A stretch of DNA of 64,000 nt. Source: Takakia lepidozioides. Lineage: Eukaryota > Streptophyta > Takakiopsida > Takakiales > Takakiaceae. Each line of letters begins with the position of its first letter. Position 1 is the first letter of the stretch. Position numbers and translations under genes: made by a program. This document shows, one piece after another, positions 20,941 to 32,300 of this stretch. Below the pieces are notes generated by a model that was not told where the DNA came from, did no database searches, and worked only from the letters and a program-made list of their open reading frames with translations. The DNA lies in the NCBI GenBank assembly GCA_030704615.1, contig CM060731.1, forward strand, positions 36,952,001-37,016,000. The letters are read 5' to 3'.

Positions 20941-22872
20941 CTACTCTCCTACACCCTCCGAGGAACTTGCCCCACCTTCTTCCTCATCCCCCTCATCCCC
21001 CTCATCCTCCGAGCTATGTGATGCATCAGTTCCACTATGCCTCTCAAAAATCCCGTCCTCTCCTTGGGGGACTGTCCACCTCACCTCCTGGGAATCTTCT
21101 GCGTCTTCTCCCCCACTTTCCTCAGCAGAATCCAAGACAAATCTACGAGCCCGACGGGCTCTAATAGCTGCTGCCTCCTCCCTCATCTTCATTTTCTTGA
21201 GGCTTGCCTTGTCTAAAATCTGTTGTACACGACTAGGTTCGGAACACCTCCTAATGGACACCGAAGCAAACCGGGCAGCATAAGTAGGAAGGATGTACTC
21301 CCTTTCTAGACTAGGCATGAAATCCCCCCTGGCAAAAAAAGGCACGTTCCTCCTGCCCATGAACTCCGGTGTAGATGTCCCTCCGGCAGTACTTGGCATC
21401 CTACAGTAAGAACAAATCCACTTCAAGAATGTCAATACCAGACACAACCAGAAAGGGTTTTCAATGAAATAAGAGAGCGGAGGGAGGTGCCTCACGAAAT
21501 CTGGAGGCAACTTACAATGCCACCACTCACTCGTAAACCGGGGGCTCCTCGGCCTTGATCCCAACTTCCTCCCCCTGCTCCTTCTCGGATTTTTCCTCAT
21601 CCTCCGAGGATGCCTCTTCCTCTTTCGGCAGACGTTCAGCCGCTGCAAGTTCCGAGTTGTGGAGGGCAGTATCTGGCTCGAAGGCGAACACATGCCTGTC
21701 GGACAACGTCCCTGCCCACATTGAAGCACCTGAGGAACAAAGCGGGCGGTTAATAGCTTGCGGCATGCAATTGCAATCGGGCCAAGGGACAAACTGAGCA
21801 CGTGAAGGCTTACCCGTGCCGCATGTGAAGTCCAGAATCCGCCCTTGGACATCCGAGCACGTCTCCATGAGGGTTTGGATGAAAGCAGGGCTCCGGGTCC
21901 GGCTGTACCGCCACGGTTTGCCTGTCTTTGTGTCCTTCGGCATACTGGAGTGGGGCACATAGTTGTAGAGGACATCGTAGGTTACAGGGTCCACGGAATT
22001 TGAACGTAGACCCTCTCTTCACAAAGCAATATGCCTCAAACACCAATGTCTGCACATCCAACAAAGAAGGGATCAACTCCAGGGTCTACTTAACATACAC
22101 CACAATATGAAGTGAATGCAATAGATTGATAACTTACACTTTGGCCCTCTGTTCGCAACCCCTCTGTACTGATGCAGAACCATTTTCTGAGGAGGACCGG
22201 GGTGACACTTTTCGGTGTCCACCTTGCCACCGCATTCTCTGTGGTCTTCCCTCTCGTGGCAAGGACAACCACACATCCACCGTCATCCAGAAGCATCCCC
22301 GCCAGCCCAAACCCGGCTTTCCAGTAGTCCTCAGTAAACCTGTTCCAGGTGGGCACACCATCCAGGCCCTCCAGCAGCTCCCCATCTGGAATGTCGAGGA
22401 GAATCATGTTGCAAGCTCTCTCTACCTCACCCCCCCCCCCCCCCCCCCCCAAGTGCTCTTGCAATTCGTGCTCACAGCTGTGAAGAATTCCATCATGGCT
22501 TCAAAACCAGGGGTGTCTTTAGGCTCTGTACCGGCAGCCCTCTTCTTGGCTTTCCCCTTCTGCTCCGCCAGAGACTTGCTGTGTGCCACCTTCTTCGCCC
22601 TGGCAGCGAGAGCGTCAAGGAAGCTCTCATTGACGCATTGGATGATGGTTGGAGGTTCTAGCTTTGGCCTGTGCGTAAACGTCACCGCCGAATACCGCCG
22701 TGTAGGCTCGCCCTCAAATGCCAACTTCTTGGCAGAGCCAGTCCCACTCCGAACTGACTTGGGAACCCGGACGACCGGTGACTGGGTAGGAGCAACAGCA
22801 GTCGCAGGACCTTGAACAAAGTCGTCGTCCGAATCACTCTCTTGGGTCCCCTCCTGCGCCTCCTCCGATGCC
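20941..22872 (-). pseudogene. Copy B, 3' half (methyltransferase-like part), inverted
   Basis: Exons on the minus strand: end of exon 6 (22872 down to about 22140), exon 7 (22049-21814), exon 8 (21729-21531) and exon 9 (21401-20941). It encodes the DIPDG segment, the intact LDFTCGTG motif with ASMWAG and FEPD, and the acidic tail. Compared with copy A, exon 7 lacks 29 bases at about 21994, and the poly-C tract at 22430-22450 is longer than the poly-G of A. It starts precisely where the plus-strand half (22874-25371) would have continued, so one gene has been broken and one half inverted. Confidence 0.7.
22430..22450 (-). repeat. Poly-C/poly-G tract (21 bases) in copy B
   Basis: Equivalent of the 15-base tract at 13438-13452 of copy A, lying in the coding sequence just before the methyltransferase-like domain. 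Confidence 0.9.
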
Positions 22873-22873
22873 C

Positions 22874-25371
22874 CTGGAAGTCATTTCATTGCGAATCCTC
22901 ATATATGATGAAAATTCCCATTTCAGTATTGTTTGATGGAAATGTGGCACTGCAGGGTGACTGAGAATTCCTTCATTGCCACCAACTTGTCCCATATGCT
23001 CTTCCGAGTGAAAGATGTCGGGAAGCAGGGGGTGCAAGAGTTTGCCAATTCCCTCAGTGCCGACCTCCTGCGCAAGTCGGAGGCAAAGGCAGAAAGAACC
23101 TGGTATAGGCTGAGCGTCGACGCCATGGTGGACTACATATTTCGGGTAAAGCTCCTGACAGTTTTGTTGAGCTAATCTATCTCTCCTCCCCCAATAGAAG
23201 AAAAGGTCTTCACCGTGATTTCTAATCTCCTCCCCCAATAGAAGAAATTGTATTGAGCATGATCTCTAATCTTGTGTGCGCATTCTTGACAAACAAAAAT
23301 ACAGCAGGATTTGGCACATGCGCGGAGGTTCTACATGGAGTCAGAGGAGAAGAATCCAACCCTCCCGGCACTCGAATCGTATGTCAAAGCTGCGGAGGTG
23401 AGGGCCCGCATAAAGTACAAGTCGCGGATGGTAAAGTACGTGGCCATAGCTGATCCCGCCCTTGGTGCCGACTTTCTGGTGGAGGTGGGGAAGCACTACT
23501 CTCACGCTCTGAAGCCCACGATGACATTGGAGAAGCTCCATCATCTAGCCACATCCTGTGTAGATGCAACAGAAAAGGTGATACATTCTTAACCAAATTG
23601 TGGTGGCAACAACTCCTTTTTGTGGTGTTTGGCGCTTACGAATATGCTGGGTCGTTGGACAGACCCGGTGGCTCCAAATCTGGAATGGTTCCCAAAGTAC
23701 CAGGGACATGTGGAGCTTCCCCAAACCGGACAAACTCTCTGACCCCACATTCGACATGTGGATGAACCGCATGACATGGTGGTTTCAGGTACTTCCCCAC
23801 GCTTCGTTTGGGGCTTCTACTCTAGTAGGAGGTGGATTCATTGTATTTTTTCAGGAAAGCGATCTGATGGAGAATCTCCACAGGTGACGACGAATGCGCA
23901 AGAGCAGCTGGACACACAAGCACATCAGTTCAAGATGGAGATATCTCCTGCAGCAGAGAGCCTACGTGACTATGTGACGAGGTACTTTCTGCTCTACAAA
24001 ACCAACCTATTCTTTCGGGAGATAGCAGATGCTCGCCGGAGCCACGAGTTCACCGACGAGCCGAACGCGGACAAAGCAGCAATGCGCCTTCTGTACAGGT
24101 ACATACGCGCTGCCTTTCTTTCAAGTCCTTGCATTTCAGGATGTTAGAGGCCTCATGTGGTGTTAGGGAAAATGGCGCCGAATTTCCAGTCAGGGCTCCG
24201 AAAATGGCTAAGTCCCTAGACTGGCTGGTCCTGAACTGGAAATTCGGCGCCATTTTCCAGTTCTAGGCCCTATTGCCGTTCAGGGACTTGGCCATTTTCG
24301 GGCTAAGTCCCTAGACTGGCTGGCCCGGAAGTGGAAATTCGGCGCCATTTTCCAGTTCCAGGCCCTATTGCCGTTCAGGGACTTAGCCATTTTCGGGCTA
24401 AGTCCCTAGGGTGGCTGGCCCGGAAGTGGAAATTCGGCGCCATTTTCCAGTTCTAGGCCCTATTGCCGTTCAGGGACTTAGCCATTTTCGGGCTAAGTCC
24501 CTAGACTGGCTGGCCCCGAACTGGAAATTTGGCGCCATTTTCCAGTTCTAGGCCCTATTGCCGTTCAGGGACGTAGCCATTTTCGGGCTAAGTCCCTAGG
24601 GTGGCTGGCCCTGAACTGGAAATTCGGCGTCATTTTCCAGTTTTAGGCTTTATTGCCGTTCAGGGACGTAGCCATTTTCGGGCTAAGTCCCTAGGGTGGC
24701 TGGCCCTGAACTGGAAATTCGGCGCCATTTTTCCAGTTCTAGGCCCTATTGCAGTTCTGGGACTTAGCCATCTTCGGGCCAAACCGGGAAAAATGGCGCC
24801 GAATTTCCATTTCAGGGCTCCCAAGATGGCTAAGTCCCTAGGGTGGCAGTCACCGAAAACCAAAATTCGGCGCCATTTTTACATTTCTAGGCCCACTCAC
24901 ATCCGCCCCAACCTGGGAAAATGGTGCCAAATATGCATTTCAGGGACCTCATTGTGTTTTTCATGAATGCAGGTACTGCAAGTTCTCCCTTTTGGAGAAA
25001 GGTCATCTGTATTTCGAGCCACCATTCTTCCTGGCATGGAGGAACCCTGGGGCTGACTCCATGTACACTGACGATATTGTGAAGAAGTGGCATCTGGAAC
25101 ATTTGCGTGATTGCCCTTAGTATGTGGACCTTCCGCCCGGCTCGCTCGACCCATCCGAGTTTCAATTGAAGCTGGATGCTGAATTCCGACAAAACCGGAC
25201 TCCGCTGCCTCCGTTGGGTGCAAAAGAGGCAAAAGCGCTTGCGAACTCCAGGAAAGTGGCAGAGCTTGCTCAGGTAGGAATTCACGAGAAATTGAATGAG
25301 AAGAGTAAAGGCCAAAGGAAAAGGACAAGGAAACAGGTGAGTGCAGTAACACCCAAAAAGAAGAAAACCAT
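22874..25371 (+). pseudogene. Copy B, middle part (exons 2-6), plus strand
   Basis: This is collinear with 8556-10768 of copy A: intron 1 end, exon 2 (VTENSFIATNLSHMLF), exon 3 (IADPALGADFLVEVGKHY), exon 4 (TRWLQIWNG), exon 5 (LFFREIADARRSHEF) and the start of exon 6 (PPFFLAWRNPG). A TAG at 25118-25120 replaces the tryptophan of CPWYVD. The match ends at AAGAAAACCAT (25371), two bases from the breakpoint of the inverted half. The first exon with the ParB-like domain is missing. It cannot make a product. Confidence 0.75.
24165..24890. repeat. Palindrome array P2 in intron 5 of copy B
   Basis: Same 95-bp unit as in copy A, with GGAAATT(C/T)GGCG at 24238, 24333, 24428, 24523, 24618 and 24713. 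Copy B has at least one more unit than copy A, so the array has expanded or contracted since the copies separated. Confidence 0.95.
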
Positions 25372-27032
25372 GAGTCCTGCTTCGTGGAGGCGTGGGACGC
25401 AACATCGTTGCGCCCCGAGGTTGAGTGCGGATGTTCATATCTGATCTCCATGAATCCCCATCCCCTCCGGGCATGTCCTCAATTCTTCTCTTCACCGGCC
25501 GGCTGCGGACATCGCCCTCCAGGCAGTTCCCCCGACTGTGTAACGGCGTTGACCTTATTGTTTCCCGCAATGCAGCAGTCCATTTTTTGGGATCGGTCGA
25601 ACGATGCGCCGCCCTCATCAGCATCTCCTGCCTGTCTGGTCCGATACCCCATTGCTTTCCTCCCAGAAACTGGTAGTAATGAGATTGTTGCATGATGGCC
25701 CTCACAATATCTTCTGTTGTTGCTGTCAACATGTCAACGAGATGTGCTGCAGAGGAAGCACGCCAGGAAGAGTGCACCGATTCGGCCATGTTCGTCGTCG
25801 GCATATCCGTGTCATCCTCCAAGCTCATGTCCTGTTGAAGGAAATTAGATATGTCACTGATTGTGGAGAATGTCCAAGCACAAAACAGAACAATTGTCAA
25901 GTACAGAAATGTGTTACCTGTCTCATGTAGTCTCCAAACTGGCGGAATCTATAATGCCACCACGCAAGCCACGTTTGCAGTTCTGGCTGATCTTTCACAT
26001 CCACTGCCCCTGAAGACACCCACCAGGCGCGTATGGTTGCAAACTCGGTCTCCGCCTCGTCGATGGAATTCGCATTTTTCCACGCTAGGCACATACTGAT
26101 ATGATCCTGCCGGTGGCGTGACGCCACGAACCTTTTCGTGTTTTGCGTCAAACTCTGCATGAAGTGGAACCCGCAAGATCTCTCCTTTCTTTCCATTGGA
26201 GTCTTTGGCTCGTCCCCATATACCCTCCTAACTGCAGCCCAGTTTGCCTGGGCATTGTCAGCCATGAAGCCCCTAAAATCGGGAGGGGGCAACTTGGCTC
26301 TCGCCATTTGCTCATTAATTCCGCGCCACATATGCAACTCCGAATCTGTGTCTTCTCCCTTCATTTCGCAGATAGCAACGGTCATCAACTTTCTGCAATG
26401 TGGGTCGTATACATGTGCCCCCATTGTCACCCAATCGTGGTTGGTAATTCGCCGGATGTGGTCGAACATGACCCAACAATTTGAAAGGTCTCCACTGGTC
26501 ATCCGCTTCACCAAATCGACGCCGCTCCCCGGTCCGCACGTTGACATCTTAAATATGAAGCACCTGTCCGTCTCCGAGCCTTGACCAGGAAAGAAGCTGC
26601 CTTGGATGAAGTCGTAGCCGCATGTGCGCTTCACTTCCAAGATGGAGTGCATGTCTGATCCTCTTCCGATTCGTTTCTTGCAGCTGACAATGTGGTTCCT
26701 GACATTGGGGCTGCACACATGGGAGACAGCTTCCAGCAGGTCCTTCATGTCCCCCTCGCCCAGCTTCTCTCTTGTGCTTCCGTCCTCCGACATTATTCTG
26801 CCAATTGCAATCCTATGTGCCGATGCGAGCTGTATCTGCTTTGGTTTTGCACCCGGCCTCAACCTCACCTCCTCCTTGATAATATCCTGGGCTTGTTGAA
26901 AAGCGACTCTGCAATTGCCTCTGGCGAGGGGGTGCTCATGCTTTCCGATGTGAATGCATGCTCTGGTGCACGCTGGGCCGACGGTCCCGACGTAGTACTG
27001 CTTGGCGTTGCACACTGCCATGCACATAGGGG
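25372..27032 (-). pseudogene. MULE-like DDE transposase, partial, with one intron
   Basis: Exon 27032-25918 follows an acceptor AACGCAG; an 86-bp intron (25917-25832, GT...CAACAG) leads to an exon from 25831. The protein starts with a Cys/His motif (CTRACIHIGKHEHPL). An RNase H-like core follows: FRGFMADNAQANWAAV supplies an Asp, followed by CGFHFMQSL, the C-x2-H element typical of MULE transposases. The second exon has TTNMAESVHSSW, resembling the usual 'TN.aES' tail motif. The C-terminal end runs directly into copy B at 25371, so it is truncated. The first residues before 27032 are translated palindromes, so earlier exons are unrecognised. Family assignment is by motif only; other hAT or Mutator-related types are possible. 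Confidence 0.6.
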
Positions 27033-27179
27033 CTGCGTTTGGATGGGTGATCAGTGCACGTAAAGATGAAGGTGTGTAACATACGTTAAAAAAACGGACG
27101 AGAACAGCAAGTTCACATCGGATATTTGGTGCCTGAATTGTAATGTACAACCACTTGGGGTACAATAAATCAGGCCTTC

Positions 27180-28720
27180 CCATGAATTTCGGCACCGAAA
27201 TCTGGATGAACATCTCTGTCATGTAACAGCTTTGGAAGCCAGGGGATGAATTCTGGCAACAAAAATCGTAATTTGTTTACCTCATTAAACTGACCAAGCA
27301 CCCAACGGATGGATTTTGGTGCCGAAATTCGGATGAACTTCTTCTTCATTAAATTGTATCTGCACATATAGGTTGAATTTAGATGCCAAAATACGGATGA
27401 ATGTGTTCCTGATTACAGTCGTGATTCACCACGTGTCCGGATATCGGTGCCGACTTCCGAATGACAGTAATCCTGAATCGGCAGAATGGATGTATTTCGG
27501 CGCCGAAATTCATTCTTCATCTCCTTTTCCGACCCTAATTCTGCTGCCCTGCGGATGGATTTCGGTGCCAGAATTCATCGGAAGTCCTTTCTGTTTTTAT
27601 TTTTCTTTGCGACAGATGAACTTTGGCGCCGAATCTCATCCAAGTACTCCCTTTTAATTTTCCTTTTTCTTCGCGAGCAATGAATTTCGGCGTCGAAATT
27701 CAACCGAAATCCTCCCGATTTTTTTTTTTCTTCGCGAGCATTGAATTTCGGCGCCGAAATTCATTCCAAGTCCTCCCGAAATTTTTTATTTTCCTTCGCG
27801 AGCAATGAATTTCGGCGCCGAAATTCATCCGAAGTCCTCCCGAAATTTTTTTTTCTTCGCGAGCAATGAATTTCGGCGCCGAAATTCAGCCGACTTCATC
27901 CCTCCAAATTCTTTTTAGGGTTTGAGCGCCGGATTTCGGCGCCGAAATTCATCCAATGCCCTCCCTCCAATATTTATTTTTCTTTGAAATGGATCAATTT
28001 CGGCGCCGAAATTCATCCTTACTGTCCGCAATGAGTAACTCTAATATTACATTTTCTATGCGACGGATGAATTTCGGCGCCGAAATTCGTCCAAACCCGG
28101 CACTTATTTTTTGCTTTTGGATGATAATTTTCCGTAAATCGTTGGAAATACCCCGTTCCGACGAATATAACAGGAATATTCTGCATTTAATGGAGAAATC
28201 GGCATATTAAACCACTTCTGTCAAAATTAATTGCATTTTAGCCGTTTTTTTTCATTTGAAACCGACAGTATCTATTAAGTGGTCTTTTTCGCACGGGACG
28301 TTGCCGCACATAAAGTATAATTTCGGCGCCGAAATTATAGTTAAATGTCCACAAATGGCAAGTCCAACAGGCATGGACAGCATCCGTCAGGGGCAATGAT
28401 GGCGGCAAAGCGTAGCATGGTGCCAATTTAGTCTTCGCTCTGGATGAATTTCGGCGCCGAAATAATGATGATTTCACCTCGTCTACGCGCGGACGGAGAT
28501 ATTCGTAATGAATTTCGGCGCCGAAATATGGATGAAATGTGCCCAAGTGCAACCGTTTTCACTGTCCCGGAATTAATTCCGGCTCCGATATCCCACTGAC
28601 AGGTTTGCTCATGACGGATGAGGACTTCGGAAGTGATGAATTGCGGCGCCGAAATTCGTAAGTTTGCGTATGAAAGCACTTGAATAGGATGAATTTCGGC
28701 GCCGAAATTCATCCGTCCGC
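27180..28720. repeat. Palindrome array P3
   Basis: The 18-bp perfect palindrome AATTTCGGCGCCGAAATT and near forms recur. The GGCGCC core (GGCGTC once) starts at 27625, 27689, 27750, 27814, 27875, 27938, 28002 and 28076, spacing 61-64 bp and once 74, with spacers like TTCTTCGCGAGCAATG. Looser copies continue to about 28700 and start near 27187. The array separates the transposase (minus) from gene copy C (plus). Confidence 0.92.
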
Positions 28721-29349
28721 TGTTGAAACGTACCGATCTGACTGTTGAATGTCATAGGCAGGGGATTTTCTTGGCGGTTGGGTTTCATGATGTGCGGATA
28801 TTTCATTCAATGCCGGCTGCTCCGGGAACAGCATCCGGTGTACGGAAGGTATTTCGGTGCCGCAATTCGGATAAACCGTCTTGTACTGGTGGCTGGAACT
28901 GGCACGCGTCGTGTTCCAGTCGACTTCATCCGTGCGAACATGTCAAGGGTCACAATCTCTTCATCACCCATACGGCAAAAAGTGTTGGACGGTGGCAACG
29001 CTTCGGGAGACGTGGCTGCTTACACGTCTGCTCGTGCATAGTGGTTGCATGTTCCACCGCTTCGCTCTCTCGCTCCTTGCCCTTCTGCAGTGACGTTCTC
29101 CTGTGTTTCCTCTCCTTATGCGGCATAGTGGTAGCATAGAGTTTGTGGAAGGTCAGGCGACTCCGGCAAAGAGGAGGACGCGGGATTTTGGGAAGCCGCC
29201 GACGACACGACTTAAGCTCCGTCTCATGCATGAAATGCAGACCTCGTTATCCGGAGACTCGGATCGCCCACCAGTGAGAGATTCGTGCTTCGCGGATGTG
29301 AAGCACTCCATACGCAATATTCCTTTTACACCTTTTTTTTGGCGTGCAG
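28721..29349. other. Upstream region of gene copy C
   Basis: No recognised domain. Open frames on both strands overlap. A polypyrimidine tract and GTGCAG at about 29330-29349 look like an intron acceptor before the first recognised exon, so the promoter and a first exon probably lie here. Confidence 0.35.
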
Positions 29350-32300
29350 TGTCTCATGTTTTCCTGTTTGTTTGACATGGGAGCTGGGGAGGGATCGCAG
29401 GGGGGCGAGGCAACACAGTCAACTTTGGATATTCCTGCCTGGGTGCTGCGCTCACAAGGTAGAAGTGCATCGAGGCAGACGAGTCCTCATTCAACACCTC
29501 AGATATCGCCTCCGAAAAGCCCACCTAGAGTTCGGAAGCCGAGAAAGCAGAAGGAGCCCATGGCTTCGCCAGTAAAACCCCTAGGGAGACTGGAAGCGGA
29601 GATATTGGGTTTGCAGTCAATTTCAGAAAACACAGATGCGGTGGAGGCCGCTGGAGATGTGGGAGTCGGATCTGTAGAAGGGCGGCCCATTCAACTGACA
29701 GAAGGAGAGGACGATAACGTGGTACGACTTGGCGACGATCATAACCTGCTGGAGCTTGCGGAGGAGCAAAACCTCCAGGACAGTACACAGGCTGGTGAGA
29801 GGGGTGAGGGAAGTGACAGAGGTAATACAAGTAAGAAACTAGTGGCGGGTATGCTCATGAGCGCACGAGACATGAACATAGCAGCAAACAGGTTGCTGGC
29901 AGAGACTCATAGCAACATAGGCCGCGTTTTGGGCTCCATGGTGTATCCGGAGAACCTCAAAGTTCCTTTGTGTCGCATGGTAAGCCTTCCAGTTGTAAGG
30001 CAAGCACTGCCAGGGGATATCGATCGACTGAAGCACAACTTCAGAGAAGGGTACAGACGGGGGTCGGCAGCATTCTACGTTTCCATTGAGAATGACCAGG
30101 GTGTCACAAGGGGCCCCACTGCAGAGGAGCTTCAGAATTGGGGCCCCCACTGGCACACTGTTAATGCCGAGTTTGAAGCCTATCTGAAGACTAATCCCAC
30201 ATTCGCACACATGGAAGGGAATATGTTCTTCGTTTGGGACGGGAACCACAGGATGCTTGCCTGGACAGAGTACATTGCTGAAATGCATCCGCAAGATATC
30301 AGTTGGCATTACATGGTGGACTGCATTGTCGTGAAGGTGGACGTCAGGGACAGAGGACTGTTGAAGGGTGCCATGGCGGATATAAATCTGTAAGTATATA
30401 ATTACATCCTTGTGTACTGCCTATTGCGGCGCCGAAATAGGCAATGTTCACCACTGTCATGCACTCTATGAACTGGAAATTGGATTGCTGTGCCGAAATC
30501 ATATTTTCATGTTGTTTTTTTCTCCATGGCAGGGTAACAGAGAGGGCCTTCGTGGAAACTCATCTGGCACATACGCTCTACAGAGTGCAAGAAGTGGGGA
30601 CAGCTCCGCTGACGGACTTCCAAATGTCCCTCGATCCCGAGCTGTACAGGAAGTCCCTAGCGAAAGCATATCGCACCTGGTACCGACCAACACTGGACGC
30701 CATGGTGGAGATCCTCTATTCGGTGAGGTTCATCTCAAATTTCAGTATCAATTTAATGTTATTTGTTGCAGGGATCCGTGGCCTGACTGTATCCGCTGGG
30801 TATGGGAATGCAGACGAACATCAGGGATGACTTGGCCTATGCCAAAAGGCAGTTCTTTGAGAATGATGCCCCCAACAAGGCGGACGCGTCGATAGAGAGT
30901 CATATTGTGCAGGCAGGGAAGCAATCCCGGACCAAGTACAGGTCCAAACTTGTTAAGCAAGTTGCAATCGCTGACCCTGGTCTTGGTGCCGAGTTCCTGG
31001 CGGAGATAGGACTGCATTACTCCAGACCCATGAAACCGGAAATGTCCATGGAGAAACTTCATCACATCGCAGTGTCCTGTGTTGAGCCGGCGGAGAAGGT
31101 AAGCATGTGTTTATTCTTGTTTTGTGACTTCTCGCGATTCTTATGTTGGAGTTCTTGTCTGACCGATGTGAGGTGGCTGCAGACGAGGTGGCTGCGAATC
31201 TGGAATGGCCATACAAACACGAAGCTGCTGTACCACTTTCCCATCGAGCCAACAGACGACAAAATGAACGACTGGCTCAATGTCATGACTTGGTGGCATC
31301 AGGTATAATTTTCTCCTATTCTGTGTTGGACATCGTCTCAATTTCAAAATCATGAATGTTTTGGAAACCTGCCATGATGCAGGTACTGACCCACGCCCAG
31401 GAGCAATTGGACTGCAACACCACCACTTTCAAGTTACAGATCAACTGGACGAAGCCTGAGACAATGGAGAACTACGTGTAGTCGTGGCGAGGGCGCTTCG
31501 CAAACCTCTTTTTCAGAGAAATTGCAAAGGCAAGACGCAGCGTATACATCGAAGAGCAGGAGGGTGCCGACAAAGCGGCAATGCGTGTCCTGTTCAGGTA
31601 ATCTGCTGACAATGCATCCCCCTATTTGCAGTTTAGATGATTTGGTTAAGCAGCGATGGATATTGCGGCGCCGAAATATACCTCTACAAGATGTGAGATC
31701 TGGGTAATTGGGGCACGGTCCACTCCGTATTTCGGTGCCAAAATACCATGTGCATTGACAACTTCCACTTGCATGATGCATCGGTAGAATGATTTTTGTT
31801 GAACTGCCTCGTGATTGCAGGTACATAAACTTTGCACTCATTCCGTCCGGAGCCATTCAAAGGGTTCCACCATTCTTCCTGGCGTGGAGGACACCTGGAG
31901 GTCGTGGAACGATGTACACAGAAGTAATGGCGAAGGAGTGGCATGCCGAGCATTTGGTAGACTGCCCCTGGTATGTGGATCTCCCAAGTGGGACCGTTGA
32001 CCTCTCGGAGGTTAACTTGAAGAAGGAAGCGAATGCCAGGGCTATGAAGGCACAATCGGATCCCCAACCAGAGGACGCGGAAAGACTGAAAGCAGAGGAG
32101 GCAGCCAAGCAGAAAGCACTGAGAAAGTCAGCCAAGGCGGCAGCATTGGCGAAGGAGCAGATGGAGAAGCAGGCAGCTGAGCAGCCCAAGGACAGGAAGA
32201 AAAGAACGCGCAAACAGGGCAAGAGACGAAGACCCCCACACCCAAGAAGAAGAAGCAGCAACACAGTCAGCCAGATGAGGAGGATTCCGACGACGATTTC

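Noticed and set aside
26138-27063. Plus-strand ORFs over the transposase
   Set aside because: They are antisense shadows of the minus-strand exon that carries the recognisable motifs.
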